A stretch of 64,000 bases of DNA, from positions 18,367,095 through 18,431,094 of the forward strand of contig CM032794.1 of NCBI GenBank assembly GCA_019155185.1, in the 5' to 3' direction. How positions within the stretch are numbered: the first letter of the stretch is position 1; every line of letters starts with the position of its first letter. Below, in pieces: positions 23,436 through 33,009 of the stretch. This stretch comes from Beaufortia kweichowensis (taxonomy: Eukaryota; Chordata; Actinopteri; Cypriniformes; Gastromyzontidae). The position numbers were made by a program, and so were the translations under genes. The notes under the pieces were generated by a model. The model was given only the letters and a program-made list of their open reading frames with translations, was not told the DNA's origin and made no database searches.

Positions 23436-23840
23436 CTGGGAAGGTCATTCCAGAGTTTTGGTGCTAGATAGGAGAATGATCTACCACCTTTAGATTTTTT
23501 TGATATCCTTGGAATTATTAACAGACAACTATGTTGCGAGCGCAGTGTCCGCGATGGATTGTAAGCTGAAAGTAATTCACAAAGTTACAAAGGTGCAAGG
23601 CCTTTTAGGGCTTTGTATGTAATTAACAATATTTTGAAATGAATGCAATACTTAACAGGTAGCCAGTGCAGTGTCGCTAGAACTGGGCTTATGTGGTCGT
23701 ACTTCTTTGATCTAGTAAGCCCTCTAGCAGCTGCATTTTGAACCAGCTGAAGTTTATTAATTTGATTTGCATGAACCCCCCAGTAATGAATTACAGTAGT
23801 CAATTCTTGAGGTCATAAATGCGAGGATTAGTTTCCCAGC

Positions 23841-23970
23841 ATCTGAAACAGACAGTATGTGGCACATCTTTAAAATGTTTCTAAACATTTTCTAATATTG
23901 TTCGTATGAACAATATTAGAAAATGTTTAGAAACATTTTAAAGATGTGCCACATACTGTCTGTTTCAGAT
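23841..23970. repeat. Perfect 63-nt inverted repeat, 4-nt spacer
   Basis: Positions 23841-23903 and 23908-23970 are exact reverse complements around GTAT. The right-hand reading (minus strand, into LSVSDAGK) is native LINE sequence; the other arm is an inverted copy of it. Confidence 0.95.
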
Positions 23971-24369
23971 TAGCCTAGAAAAACGTTGGGTTTTGCCAGG
24001 TTCTGAGGAAATGTAAAGCTGGGTATCATCAGCATCGAAATGGTCGTGTCGTGTTTCTTGATAATATTTCCGAGGGGAAGCATATATAATGCAAAGACAG
24101 TAGGACCAAGAACTGATCCCTGTAGCACGCTGTATTTTACCTGAGAGTAACTCCTTAACACTAACAAAGTGGTAGCGGTCGGTTACATAAGACTTAAACC
24201 AGGCTAAGGCTTGACCACTAATGCCAACAAAGTTTTCTAGTTTATCGAGTTGAATTGTATGATCTATTGTGTCAAAAGCTGCACTGAGGTCCAATAATAT
24301 AAGAAGAGAGGTTTCACCATGATCCGAAGCTAAAAAGAGGTAATTTGTCACTCTGAGCATGGCTGTTTC

Positions 24370-24394
24370 TGTGCTATGGTGCGACCATAGCACA
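24370..24394. repeat. 11-nt inverted repeat, 3-nt spacer
   Basis: TGTGCTATGGT and ACCATAGCACA flank GCG. It lies exactly where the LINE frame breaks before HSTETA. Confidence 0.85.
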
Positions 24395-24639
24395 ATTTTT
24401 CATAAATGCTGTTTTTCTCTAGGAATGTCTGTAGTTGGCTAGACACAACTTTTTCAAGTATTTTTGATAAAAAGGGGATATTTGAAATTGGTCTAAAGTT
24501 AGTCAGCTGTCCCTGGTCAAGATTAGGCTTTTTTATGAGTGGCCTAATAACTACCATTTTGAAGGTTGCTGGAACATAGCCAAGTTCTATTGCTGAGTTA
24601 ATAAAGCTTCATCAATATATCACCGTCAGGCAGTTTCAA

Positions 24640-25320
24640 CGAATTACAGCCGTGGCTGAGGCTATGCCTGTGCGCTTTTCCCCTGATCGCTCTGTTCCTG
24701 GGAGTTCTGAAGAGTGTACGCCAGGACGGGGTACGCCTGTTGCTGGTAGCACCTTGATGGCCGGCCCGAGTATGGTTCTCTGACCTGATTGCACTCCTAG
24801 ACGGCACCCCGATCGAGCTGTGGGCCGGGCCTCTGACTCATAGATACAGGTCTCTCGACTGAGGTTGTGGAGACCATTTTAAGCTCCAGAGCTCCCTCCA
24901 CGAGGAATCTATATGCACTGAAGTGGGGAGTATTTACTTCAGGTCAGGTCAGGTCGCGGGTAGGATCCAGTTAACTGTCCTGTTAGCACAGTAGTTCCTG
25001 CAAAAACGCTTCTCTTCGGCAGCCATTTCTGCCTACCACATTCCTGTTAATAGCCAGTCTCTGGGTTGAGACCCACTGGTTACGCGCTTCCTCCATGGCA
25101 CACTGAGGCTAAGGCCGTCATTGCATGCCAGGGTCCCAGCTTGGGACCTGCCGGTGGTACTAAAAGGGTAGTCGTTTGCTCCGTTCAAACCCATTAAGGC
25201 CGTTCTGGCCAAGTTTCTCACCATCAAACAGTGTTCTTGCTGGCAATCTGAAAAGAGATGGTGACCTCCAAGCTCTCCCAGTCTCTCCTTCATGTCTGGA
25301 ATTTCTGGGGTATGGCGGCC
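24640..25320 (+). mobile_element. DIRS retrotransposon fragment: recombinase region
   Basis: The plus strand reads VRLLLVAPWWPARVWFSDLI (near 24730-24790), then SSRAPSTRNLYALKWGVFT (near 24890-24940) and DPLVTRFLHGTLRLRPSLHA with PAWDLPVVL (near 25070-25155). These are the end of the RNase H region and the core of the tyrosine recombinase of fish DIRS elements. Several stops and shifts interrupt the frame. The fragment abuts the satellite at 25321 with no terminal repeat. Confidence 0.7.
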
Positions 25321-25870
25321 TACATTCTTGTTTTATTCTGAGAAAACTGCACTGTGTCAATGAAAATGCTAGTCACTACTCAATATCATTATAGTCGCTT
25401 GGAAAATATGTTTTCTTTATAATTCCATGATTCTGTAAATGTTTTCATAAAGATCTGTATTCTGTGGTGGAAGTTTCTGCTTTATCTCTTTTAGAGCTGC
25501 ATAATATCCCTGAAAGTGCTTGCAAAACATATTTTCTTACTACATCAATAACATGCTCACTAATTTCAATAAAATCACCATCTTTGGATGGAAAATGCAT
25601 TTACATGCTACATTTTTGTTTTACTTAGGGAAAACTGCACATTGTCAATGAAATCGCTAGTCACAAATTAGTATCACTACAGTCGCTTGGAAAACATTTT
25701 TACTTCACTTCACTTTACTTCCATGATACTCTAAATGCTTTCTTAAAGATCTGTATCTTATGGTCTAGAAAGAATTTGAGAGTTTCTGTTTTATCTTTTT
25801 TCAAATCTGTTTAAAAGCCCTTAAACTGCTTGCAAAAATAGTTTTCTGACTAAATTATTAATATACTAAA
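25321..25870 (+). repeat. Tandem satellite, block D
   Basis: Two units of the satellite family, beginning within the TACATTCTTGTTTTATTCTGAG block. It is interrupted after AATATACTAAA by the DIRS element. Confidence 0.85.
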
Positions 25871-26100
25871 GACCCCGGAACGATATCATTTGAGCTTTTT
25901 AGGATGAAGCTGCACCCAGGGATGCAGGGAGTATGGCAGGGAGACGCAGTTCCTCTTTCCTCTTTAGGGAACTATGGTTACATGCGTAACCTGAGACGTT
26001 CCCTTCCAAGGGAACTTGCGCTGCATCCTATGCGTTGCAACGCTATGGGAATCCTAATGCCACCATAAAAGCCAATGCCTAATAAATCAGTTGAACACAA

Positions 26101-26304
26101 CTATGGCAAAAGCACATAAGAGCCTGGCGTAGAAGCCCGTTCCAAGTCATAAAACCTCACGAATGTAAGAGGTGAGGACCAACCTGCAGCATTACACACA
26201 TCCTGCATAGAGGCTCCAGACCATAAGGCCTTAGAGGCCGCCATACCCCTAGTAGAATGAGCTTTGATAGCCAGAGGCTGTATATGCCAGTAACATAGCC
26301 TCAA
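26101..26304 (-). pseudogene. DIRS tyrosine recombinase, C-terminal part
   Basis: The frame contains HSTRGMAASKALWSGASMQD and AGWSSPLTFVRFYDL. The H-x-x-R box and the Tyr of RFYDL correspond to catalytic residues of tyrosine recombinases, which join and resolve circular DNA intermediates. Upstream recombinase pieces at 26316-26590 are in other frames, so the gene is broken. Confidence 0.75.
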
Positions 26305-26594
26305 CTATCCACCTGCTAATGGTTTGCTTGGTCGCCGGCAAGCCCTTGCCTGGCCGGGCTAAAGCACAAAAAAGCTGCTCTGACTTCCTCCAGAAAGCAG
26401 CTCTGTGAACAGTGAACTGTGCTCGCACTGGACTGGACCAAGTTTAACTTCTCCTGGTCCGAATTCCGGAAAGGGGGAGGCCGGCAACACAATGGGCCTC
26501 GGTACATTGGTAGGTACCTTGGGCACGTAGCCCTGTTTTGGATACAGAAAGGCAAACTCCAGGCAGGAAGGAAATTGCCAATAAGAAAATGGTC

Positions 26595-27771
26595 TTAAAG
26601 GTGAGACGTTTTGCCAAAGTGGCCTCCAGTACCACAGCCAGGTCCCAAGCTGGAACCTTGGCGTGTGGTGCAGGCCTCAGCCTTGCACCACACGCCATGC
26701 GGACCAACACATGCCTGTGTTTGAGGTGTGGAAGGAGAACTGGAGAAAAACCCTTTCCTGTGCAGCAGGCCAAGAGGTATAACACTGGTTGCAGCTGCCA
26801 TGAGCCCCAGCAGGGGCTGAAACTGTTTAACCATAATGTGGTGATGAAGCTGGACCCCATTCATGGCCGACAGAATGGATTCTATGCAGGCTGATGACAG
26901 CCGCGCTTTCATGACTCTTGAGTCCCATTCTACACCCAGATAAATAGTTCTCTGAACTGGAGAAAACATACTTTTCTTGGCGTTGAGCCTCTACCGCAAC
27001 ATTTGCATATGGGCCAGTACAACATCTCGATGTTGAACTGCCAACTGTTCAGAATGAGCCAGTCATCCAGATAATTGAGTATGCGGATGCCCCGGAGATG
27101 CAGAGGTGCCAGAGCAACATCCACACACATCGTGAATGTGCGGGGTGACAGGGCCAGACCGAAGGGAAGAACCCAATCGCTATGCCCCCAAAAGCGAACC
27201 TCAGGAACTTCCTGTGTTGAGGAAGGATGGAGACATGGAAGCATGCGTCCTTCATGTCTATGGTGACAAAAAGTGTAAGCATCTTGAACTTCAATGTCTT
27301 TACTGAGCGGTTTAAAACGCGCAGATCTAAAATAGGGCACAAGCCCCCATCCTTCTTGGGAACTATGAAGTACCGGCTGTAAAATCCTGCCTCCCTTTGT
27401 GTGGGGGGAACTATTTCTGTGGCCAAGAGTGCCAAGAGTGTTTTCACTTTCTGTTCCATGACCAGACCCTGTTCGGGGCCCACCTTGGTGTACAACACTC
27501 CGTTGAACCTGGTTTTAGCCCGAACTGAATCGTATAACCGTGTTTTACAGTTTGCAGAACCCAACGAGAAACATTTAGCAGAAGTTTCCATGCTGCCAGA
27601 AAAACTACTAAGGGAACCTCTCGAGTGCTGGCAGGGACCGGCCAGAGACAATGTGACATGCTTGGTTGCACGCTTATGATCTGCGTGTCTGCAGGAGATA
27701 TCTATACCCCGAAGCAGAGAGCGTAGGGAGAACAGAGCCTCCCACGGTGGACACCTAGGAGAGCTGAGCAC
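26595..27771 (-). pseudogene. DIRS reverse transcriptase/RNase H, frameshifted
   Basis: Pieces in two or more minus-strand frames read GFYSRYFIVPKKDGGLCPIL and DLRVLNRSVKTLKFKMLTL (near 27370-27290), VTIDMKDACFHVSILPQHR (near 27250), then after a shift LPFGLALSPRTF and GIRILNYLDDWLIL (near 27160-27050), and YLGVEWDSRVMKARLS (near 26940). YLDD is the reverse-transcriptase active-site box. At least two frameshifts (near 27180 and 26960) inactivate it. Confidence 0.8.
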
Positions 27772-28333
27772 TGTGTAATGAGGTGAACACCAGGGGAGCC
27801 GGATGTCTGAGGCTGCTTCCGCCCAGCAGCCTCAGAGACCCAGGTGACGACACGGGAGGAACTTATGAAACACCGCCGCTTGTTTATTCGTCCCCCAAAA
27901 CCTTTCGACGACGGTGTTAACAGCGTCACCGAAGAGGCTTTTGGGAGAAAGGGGGGCGTCTGACAACAAGGCAGGCCCCGTCGTGGAGGTGGCTGTTTTG
28001 GCCTCAGATAGCACTTGTCTAGCCTACTCTGCGCGTCACCACCTCCACCAGCTCCTCGTACATGGGGGAAACAGAGGGTGCGTTCTTGCATCCACTCTGA
28101 TGATGTCTACCTCCTCAGAGGAGGACAATTCCAGCAGTGGACTCTCACCCCGTGCGAAAAAAGACACATCGCATGCTTTCTGTCCCAGAGTGAGAGAGGA
28201 CAATGCCGAAAGGGGTGAAGACCTCAGCAGACGAGAGAGCCACGTGAGCGGCCATGTTACGCAAAACAGGATGCCCGGGAGCGGAGTGTGCGAAGTGGTA
28301 ACGCCCCACAATGCACACAGCCAGCGCCCTCAA
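27702..28333 (-). pseudogene. DIRS gag-like region
   Basis: Minus-strand fragments read THPLFPPCTRSWWRW (near 28060) and PLSPKSLFGDAVNTVVERFW, continuing KQAAVFHKFLP (near 27950-27860). These are conserved segments of the first ORF of fish DIRS elements. A matching fragment (PPCMRSWWRC) is in the DIRS derivative at 52200. Several frames are needed to read it. Confidence 0.6.
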
Positions 28334-28361
28334 GCGCTAACTGGGCATGCCCCGCTAGTCA

Positions 28362-28985
28362 AATTGCTAGTCACTACCCAATATCATTATAGTTGTTTGG
28401 AAAACATGGTTTCTTTACAATTCAATGATTCTTTAAATGTTTTCATAAAAATCTGCATCCTAAGATCGAGAGAGTATTTTCTGAGAGTTTCTGCTTTATC
28501 TCTTTCAGAGCTGTTTCTTTTTGAAAGTGCTTGCAAAACAAACTACATCATAAATAATACTCACAAATTTTATTAAATTCACTAGCTTTAGATGCAAAAT
28601 GCATTGAGATGCTGCATTCTTGTTTCATTCTGAGACAACTGCAGAGTGTCAATAAAATATCTAGTCACTACTCGATATCATTATAGTCACTTGGAAATCA
28701 TGTTTTCTTCACAATTCCATGATTCCATGATTCTGATTTATGTTTTCATAAAGATCTGTATCCTCTGATTTAGAGAGTAGTTTCTGAGGGTTTCTAAAAT
28801 ATCTTTTCCAGAGCTGCTTAATAGCCCTGAAAAAGCATGCAAAACATTTTTCTGACTATATAAATAAAATACTGATTTCAATAAATTGACAAGCTTTAGA
28901 TGCAAAATGCATTCACCTGCGACATTCTTGTTTTATTCTGAGACAACTGCACAATGTCAATCAAAACGCAAGTCACTACTCAGTT
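28362..28985 (+). repeat. Tandem satellite, block E
   Basis: Two satellite units (GCTAGTCACTACCCAATATC, TTCTGAGAGTTTCTGC, TTCTTGTTTTATTCTGAGAC) resume after the DIRS insertion in the original orientation. Confidence 0.85.
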
Positions 28986-29190
28986 GGAAAATGTTCCCTT
29001 TCTGTCAGTCACTCGACGTAGTGCCAATGACAACAATAGAGGTTCGCCCTTGAGAACCTATTACATCGATTTGAATTTCAAAGTGCCAATGAACTTGGCG
29101 AATGGAATTTGCATGTCATTCTCTGCCCTGTACATACAGGTATAAAAGGAAGCTTTTTGTTCTTCAGAGCCTATGAAGCAGACTATAGTT
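28986..29190 (+). mobile_element. Retrotransposon terminal fragment (DIRS-like)
   Basis: TTCCCTTTCTGTCAGTCACT, CGACGTAGTG, TTCGCCCTTGAGAACC, GAATTTGCATGTCAT and TACAGGTATAAAAGGAAGC resemble the promoter-bearing terminal repeats of fish DIRS-like elements, with TATAAAAG near 29142. It is followed directly by a LINE tail. Confidence 0.4.
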
Positions 29191-29478
29191 AACATTTAAC
29201 ATTTTACATAGTTAACATTTTTATTCACTCTCTAAAGTGATTTTCTGTATCCTGTAAACTGCATAGCGAGTTATAGATGCGATCAATGGCAAATTGTGTC
29301 CTTTATTACAGATTACACATGCTATGGATTGCAACTATAACATGTCATGTCAGGGTTTTTTTTCTCTCTTAAAGAGACCTGACCACTGACTGCTATCTGT
29401 CATTACATGTAAAGCTGCTTTGATACAATGACCTTTGTGAAAAGCGCTATACAAATAAAATTGAATTGAATTGAATTA
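29191..29478 (+). mobile_element. LINE 3' tail with (TTGAA)n
   Basis: GATGCGATCAATGGCAAATT, ACATGTAAAGCTGCTTTGAT, AAAAGCGCTATACAAATAAA, then ATTGAATTGAATTGAATT. The pentanucleotide tail is the usual 3' end of fish LINE insertions. Sister copies are at 51135-51455 (plus) and 19407-19560 (minus). Confidence 0.7.
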
Positions 29479-29559
29479 AAACTTCAAGCAAGTTTACCAT
29501 CGTGATGGCGCATGCAGCGGATCATTCTCTTCTGACATCCTCCCTGGGCACTTCAGCAG

Positions 29560-30120
29560 ATTCAACCAGAGACTAAAAGAGACTGATCCCAAGATTTGGT
29601 GTCCGAGCTCACTCCACCAGAGGCACGGCTCCTCATGGGCACTGGTCCGAGGCGCCACCTTGGCAGACATCTGCAGAGCTGCGGTTTGGGCTATGCCCAA
29701 CACCTTCGCACGGATTTACAACCTCCGTGTCGAGCCAGTGTCAGCCCGTGTCCCCCAACTATTAACAGTAAGCGGCCGACTGGCCGGGTGCTTGCATCCT
29801 GCGCTAATCCCCTCTTTAGGCGAGTTATACTAGCCAGACACTGAGGATGCTCGCCCTGCTCCCAGGTAAGCCCCTGTATCTGAGCTTGTGCTCCACACTG
29901 TGACCTCCCCCTTCCTAGGGTGGGCTCGTCTGAGTACGCTGTGCCCAAGCAAAGTGCCGCCACTGGTTTACTTAGTGAGCAGCTGCTTTCCCCTGCGGGG
30001 ACCAGGAAGACTTCTCACCTTAAGTACTTGAAGGTCATGATATCACTCTGTGCTATGCGGCATGCACTTGCCTGCCCACACTCACCCTGCGACGTCAGGA
30101 CGTGTATCAGCTTGTGGATC
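29560..30120 (+). pseudogene. DIRS recombinase C-terminal fragment, plus strand
   Basis: Read across frames, the plus strand gives AHSTRGTA, WALVRGATLADICRAAVWAM and NTFARIYNLRVEP (29600-29745). This holds the H-x-x-R box and the catalytic-type Tyr of DIRS tyrosine recombinases. It is opposite in strand to the main DIRS element at 25880-28358, so it comes from a separate insertion. A deletion or shift near 29640 breaks it. Confidence 0.65.
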
Positions 30121-30124
30121 GTCC

Positions 30125-30385
30125 AGAGCTGCTTAAAACTCTTAAAACTGCTTGAAAAATATGTTTTCTGACTATATCATAAATATACTCACTAATTTCA
30201 ATAAAAACAACAGATTTAGATGCAAAATGCATTCACATGCTACATTTTTGTTTTATTAAGAGCCAGCTGTACTGACATCGCTAGTCACTACTCGGTATCA
30301 CTACAGTCAGTTGGAATACATGTTTTAAATACATGTTTTAACCTAGATGTAAAATACATTCACATGCTACATTCTCTTTTGAGAC
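30125..30385 (+). repeat. Tandem satellite, block F
   Basis: The last block of the satellite family (CAGAGCTGCTTAAAACTC, AGATGCAAAATGCATTCACA, CGCTAGTCACTACTCGGTAT). Confidence 0.85.
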
Positions 30386-30715
30386 TTTTGGAGTCTCCTG
30401 CTTCTCACATTTTTCTCTCAACAACATCACACACTGTGCTCAGATGTTTGTCTTAACTAAAGGCTGACATAGTCTCACAGTTTTCTTCTCTAAAGTTTCA
30501 GAAGAGATCTCAACAACATCACACACTGTGATCAGATGTTTGGGGAAGATTGCTGGGAATCTGGTGTTCTTACATTTGTCTCCTCTGAAGTTCAAAAAAG
30601 ATCTCAAATCCTTCAAACACTGTACTTAGATGTTTCTTCTTTGCTGGGGAAACCGGTGTTCTCACAGTTGTCTCTTCTATAATTTGACAAGAGATCTATT
30701 TAGGAGGTGGAAATG
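30385..30715 (+). repeat. Degenerate ~110-bp tandem repeat
   Basis: Three imperfect units share AGAAGAGATCTCAACAACATC, ACACTGTG(C/A)TCAGATGTTT and TGGTGTTCT(C/T)ACA with TGTCTCTTCT. A further remnant (GTCTTCTGAGACACGTGAGATC) lies beyond the following insertion, at about 32270-32345. Confidence 0.6.
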
Positions 30716-30733
30716 AGGTAGAAATTAGGTTAC

Positions 30734-32221
30734 TGTAGTGATTCTGTGGGGATGGTGTTATTTAAACACTCCCCAGCATCTCCACTAGTTATGTAGTGAA
30801 ACTAGGACGGTGTTATTTAAAACACGGTTCAGTTTCAGGTTATAATTATTTGTGGCTCAAATGGAAATACTTACAGATAAAGATTATTAACTATATGTAT
30901 TTTGTAGCATTACCTGGTGCAATAAACGCATTATTCTTCTGGCCTTGATTAACAACGGTCCATGCCCAATACAGTAATACTGCAGAGCCCGTAACAGTAT
31001 CGCACAGTTTAAGGGATGTGTTATGAGCATTAAGCAGAGACAATCGTGAGTGAATACAAATGAATATTTATTGACTAAGCTACTGAAATACGATATCGAT
31101 TAACGAACATAAACGCATACACATTCACACGCATACAAGAGAAAGCATAGAAAAATCAGAGTAAAGAGCAAAGAGTGGCACATTAAATCAGCAGAACACA
31201 AACCACTGGGTTTTCTCTACAAAAGTTCACCTTGGTAGCCAAGGGGCAATGCTTTAGCGCTGTTGAATTGTGATACTTGCATTGAACAGTTAGTTGCGTC
31301 GGCATGAATCCTGGTGCGCGGAGCGAAAGAGAGAGAGTGTCCCGGTGGATTCGTGAAGTCCGTTCTGAGAGCGAAGTTTCGCGAGAAGTGTCGAAGTCTG
31401 CCGAAGTAAGATTGCCGGAAAGGCTGTCCTGAAGAAAGGGCAGGTCCCACAAAGTTTGAAATAGATTCCAAGGTTGTGAGCAACGAGTTGTCCGCTTAGG
31501 TGAATGTCGGTCTTAAAGGCACAGCTACCACGCCTCTGTTAGGTCACTTTGGCCAATGACGAGGGGCCGTTGGTGCGCAGGAGAAAGTTCTTTGTCTCTC
31601 CCTGTGACTTTGATTTACACAGGTATGGCATTATGTCCTGTTTGCACCGAACACATAAACTTATTGTAAAGTGAGTATGATGCACGCCATGACTATGTAC
31701 TGTGCATCATTATTCAGGAAATAATTTGTGGATCATTTTGATACCACACATGTGAGAGGGGTGAAGTAAGGGAAAGGGCTATTCATTCATCTGCCATGAA
31801 ATAACAGTTAAACTTAGATGACAATGAAATACATGCACTAACTATGGTAGGGCATTAAGGGATAACAGAGGAATACACACACATATATATATACAGGTAT
31901 ATATATATACACAAATTGGACAGTTTATTCTTGCTCATTCTAGAGAATCTCTTTGATGTGTTTGGAATGTACTCCTCTAGTCCTCTCTGCAAATCTGGAA
32001 AATCTCAGGGAGTTGAGCTGGGGGTCACCCTCTCTGGGGAATGCCAGAGAGGTGCCATAACTGTCCTACCGAGTTAAGTAACAACCGGCAGATTATCACT
32101 TAACCCAGACTTTCTGGAGCCAAAGTTCTGTTGTGGACTCCCCCCTAGGAATTTGTTGTTTGTTGTCTAACTTTATGATCCCTTAAAGAAATCCAACATT
32201 TGGCCCGGCCAAGTCTCTACA
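30734..32221. mobile_element. 1.5-kb LTR-like element, copy 2
   Basis: A full second copy of the element at 15513-17031, with the same ends (TGTAGTGATTCTGTGGGGAT ... AAGTCTCTACA) and a 4-bp target duplication TTAC (30730-30733 and 32222-32225). It is 1488 bp and lacks the 30-nt palindrome of copy 1. It interrupts the ~110-bp tandem repeat. Confidence 0.75.
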
Positions 32222-32333
32222 TTACTTTATCATCAAAAGAAGACTTTTACTTAAATCTCCTGCTTCCCACACTTGTCTTCTGAGACACGTGAGATCACAA
32301 TGGTCTCTATTAAAAATTTAGAAGAGACTTCAT

Positions 32334-32935
32334 ATGCCACCCACAACATGAAGGCTGAGGTTCCCTTTTACAAATGTTTAATCCACTTATCAACACGGAC
32401 ATCAACACCAAAACCGTGGAACTAAATAAACTGGATGAATCAACAAACATCAGTCACACATTAATTACACGAAAAACACACATACAAACTTTAAACTCGT
32501 ACGTAAATGAACAAAAAATACATCCACATACCACTTTTGCCTGCTTGTGAGTTAAGAGAGTAGGATGTATCTTGAAGTTTCTTGATCGGATGGTTTATAA
32601 TTGTAAAGAGAAACACCTTAAACCTTTCGATGATAGCACTGTTCCATCTCTCCATGCAGATGACAAAACAGGAAGTGCCATACAAAGGCAAGATGGGAAT
32701 AAACTAAAACATAACCAAAAACTCTTAGAAAGAATCAGTCTTGCTCAAGTAAACAATAATTGAGTATAGAAATCTCAATAAACATTATAAAATAACCAAA
32801 ATATAAAATTATACAAATTAAACTAATAAAAAATTACCGAAATAAGCGAGTGTCTAAGTGCACAAGCGCCATCTAGTGGAAACAGACATAAACTCAGAAA
32901 GCGTTGTGATAGTAAATACACTCCCACCATCACAC
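32334..32935 (-). mobile_element. Candidate 3' LTR of BEL/Pao element
   Basis: On the minus strand, downstream of the BEL integrase end, sequence beginning TGTGATGGTGGGAGTGTATT (at ~32935) and ending TGTGGGTGGCA (~32334) would fit TG...CA LTR ends. There is no partner LTR to confirm it, so the boundaries are tentative. Confidence 0.35.
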
Positions 32936-33009
32936 CACATGTGATTCTTAATTGAAATTATGAATCTAAAAAAAAGAAAGTAACTCATCATAAACTTAAC
33001 ATTCAGAAG

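Larger units (their letters stand above)
23436..24610 (-). mobile_element. LINE reverse-transcriptase fragment
   Basis: Minus-strand frames carry, in order, RPISNIPFLSKILEKVV (near 24490), HHSTETAMLRVTN (near 24375), LLDLSAAFDTIDH (near 24290), DADDTQLYIS (near 24020), LSVSDAGKLILAF (near 23840), NKLQLVQNAAARGLTRSKKY (near 23740), HWLPVKYCIHFKILLITYKA (near 23640) and FSYLAPKLWNDLP (near 23450). This is the reverse-transcriptase domain of an L2/CR1/Rex-like element. The 5' half with the endonuclease is missing. Frameshifts occur near 24380 and 24140, and the stretch between DADDTQLYIS and LSVSDA is replaced by a long palindrome. Dead copy. Confidence 0.8.
25880..28358 (-). mobile_element. DIRS-type tyrosine-recombinase retrotransposon
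   Basis: The element reads 5' to 3' on the minus strand: gag-like region (28333-27702), reverse transcriptase and RNase H (27771-26595), tyrosine recombinase (to 26101), then a terminal repeat at about 25900-26050 with AACTATGGTTACATGCGTAA and GGGAACTTGCGCTGCATCC. DIRS elements integrate through a recombinase, so no integrase or target duplication is expected. The 28358 end lacks a visible terminal repeat and adjoins the satellite (AAATTGCTAGTCACTA), so the 5' end is probably truncated. It is embedded in the satellite. Confidence 0.8.

Noticed and set aside
20099..23440. CTGGG direct repeat as target duplication of the gag-only element
   Set aside because: CTGGG occurs at 20099-20103 and 23436-23440, but the first does not adjoin a TG...CA end, so it may be chance.
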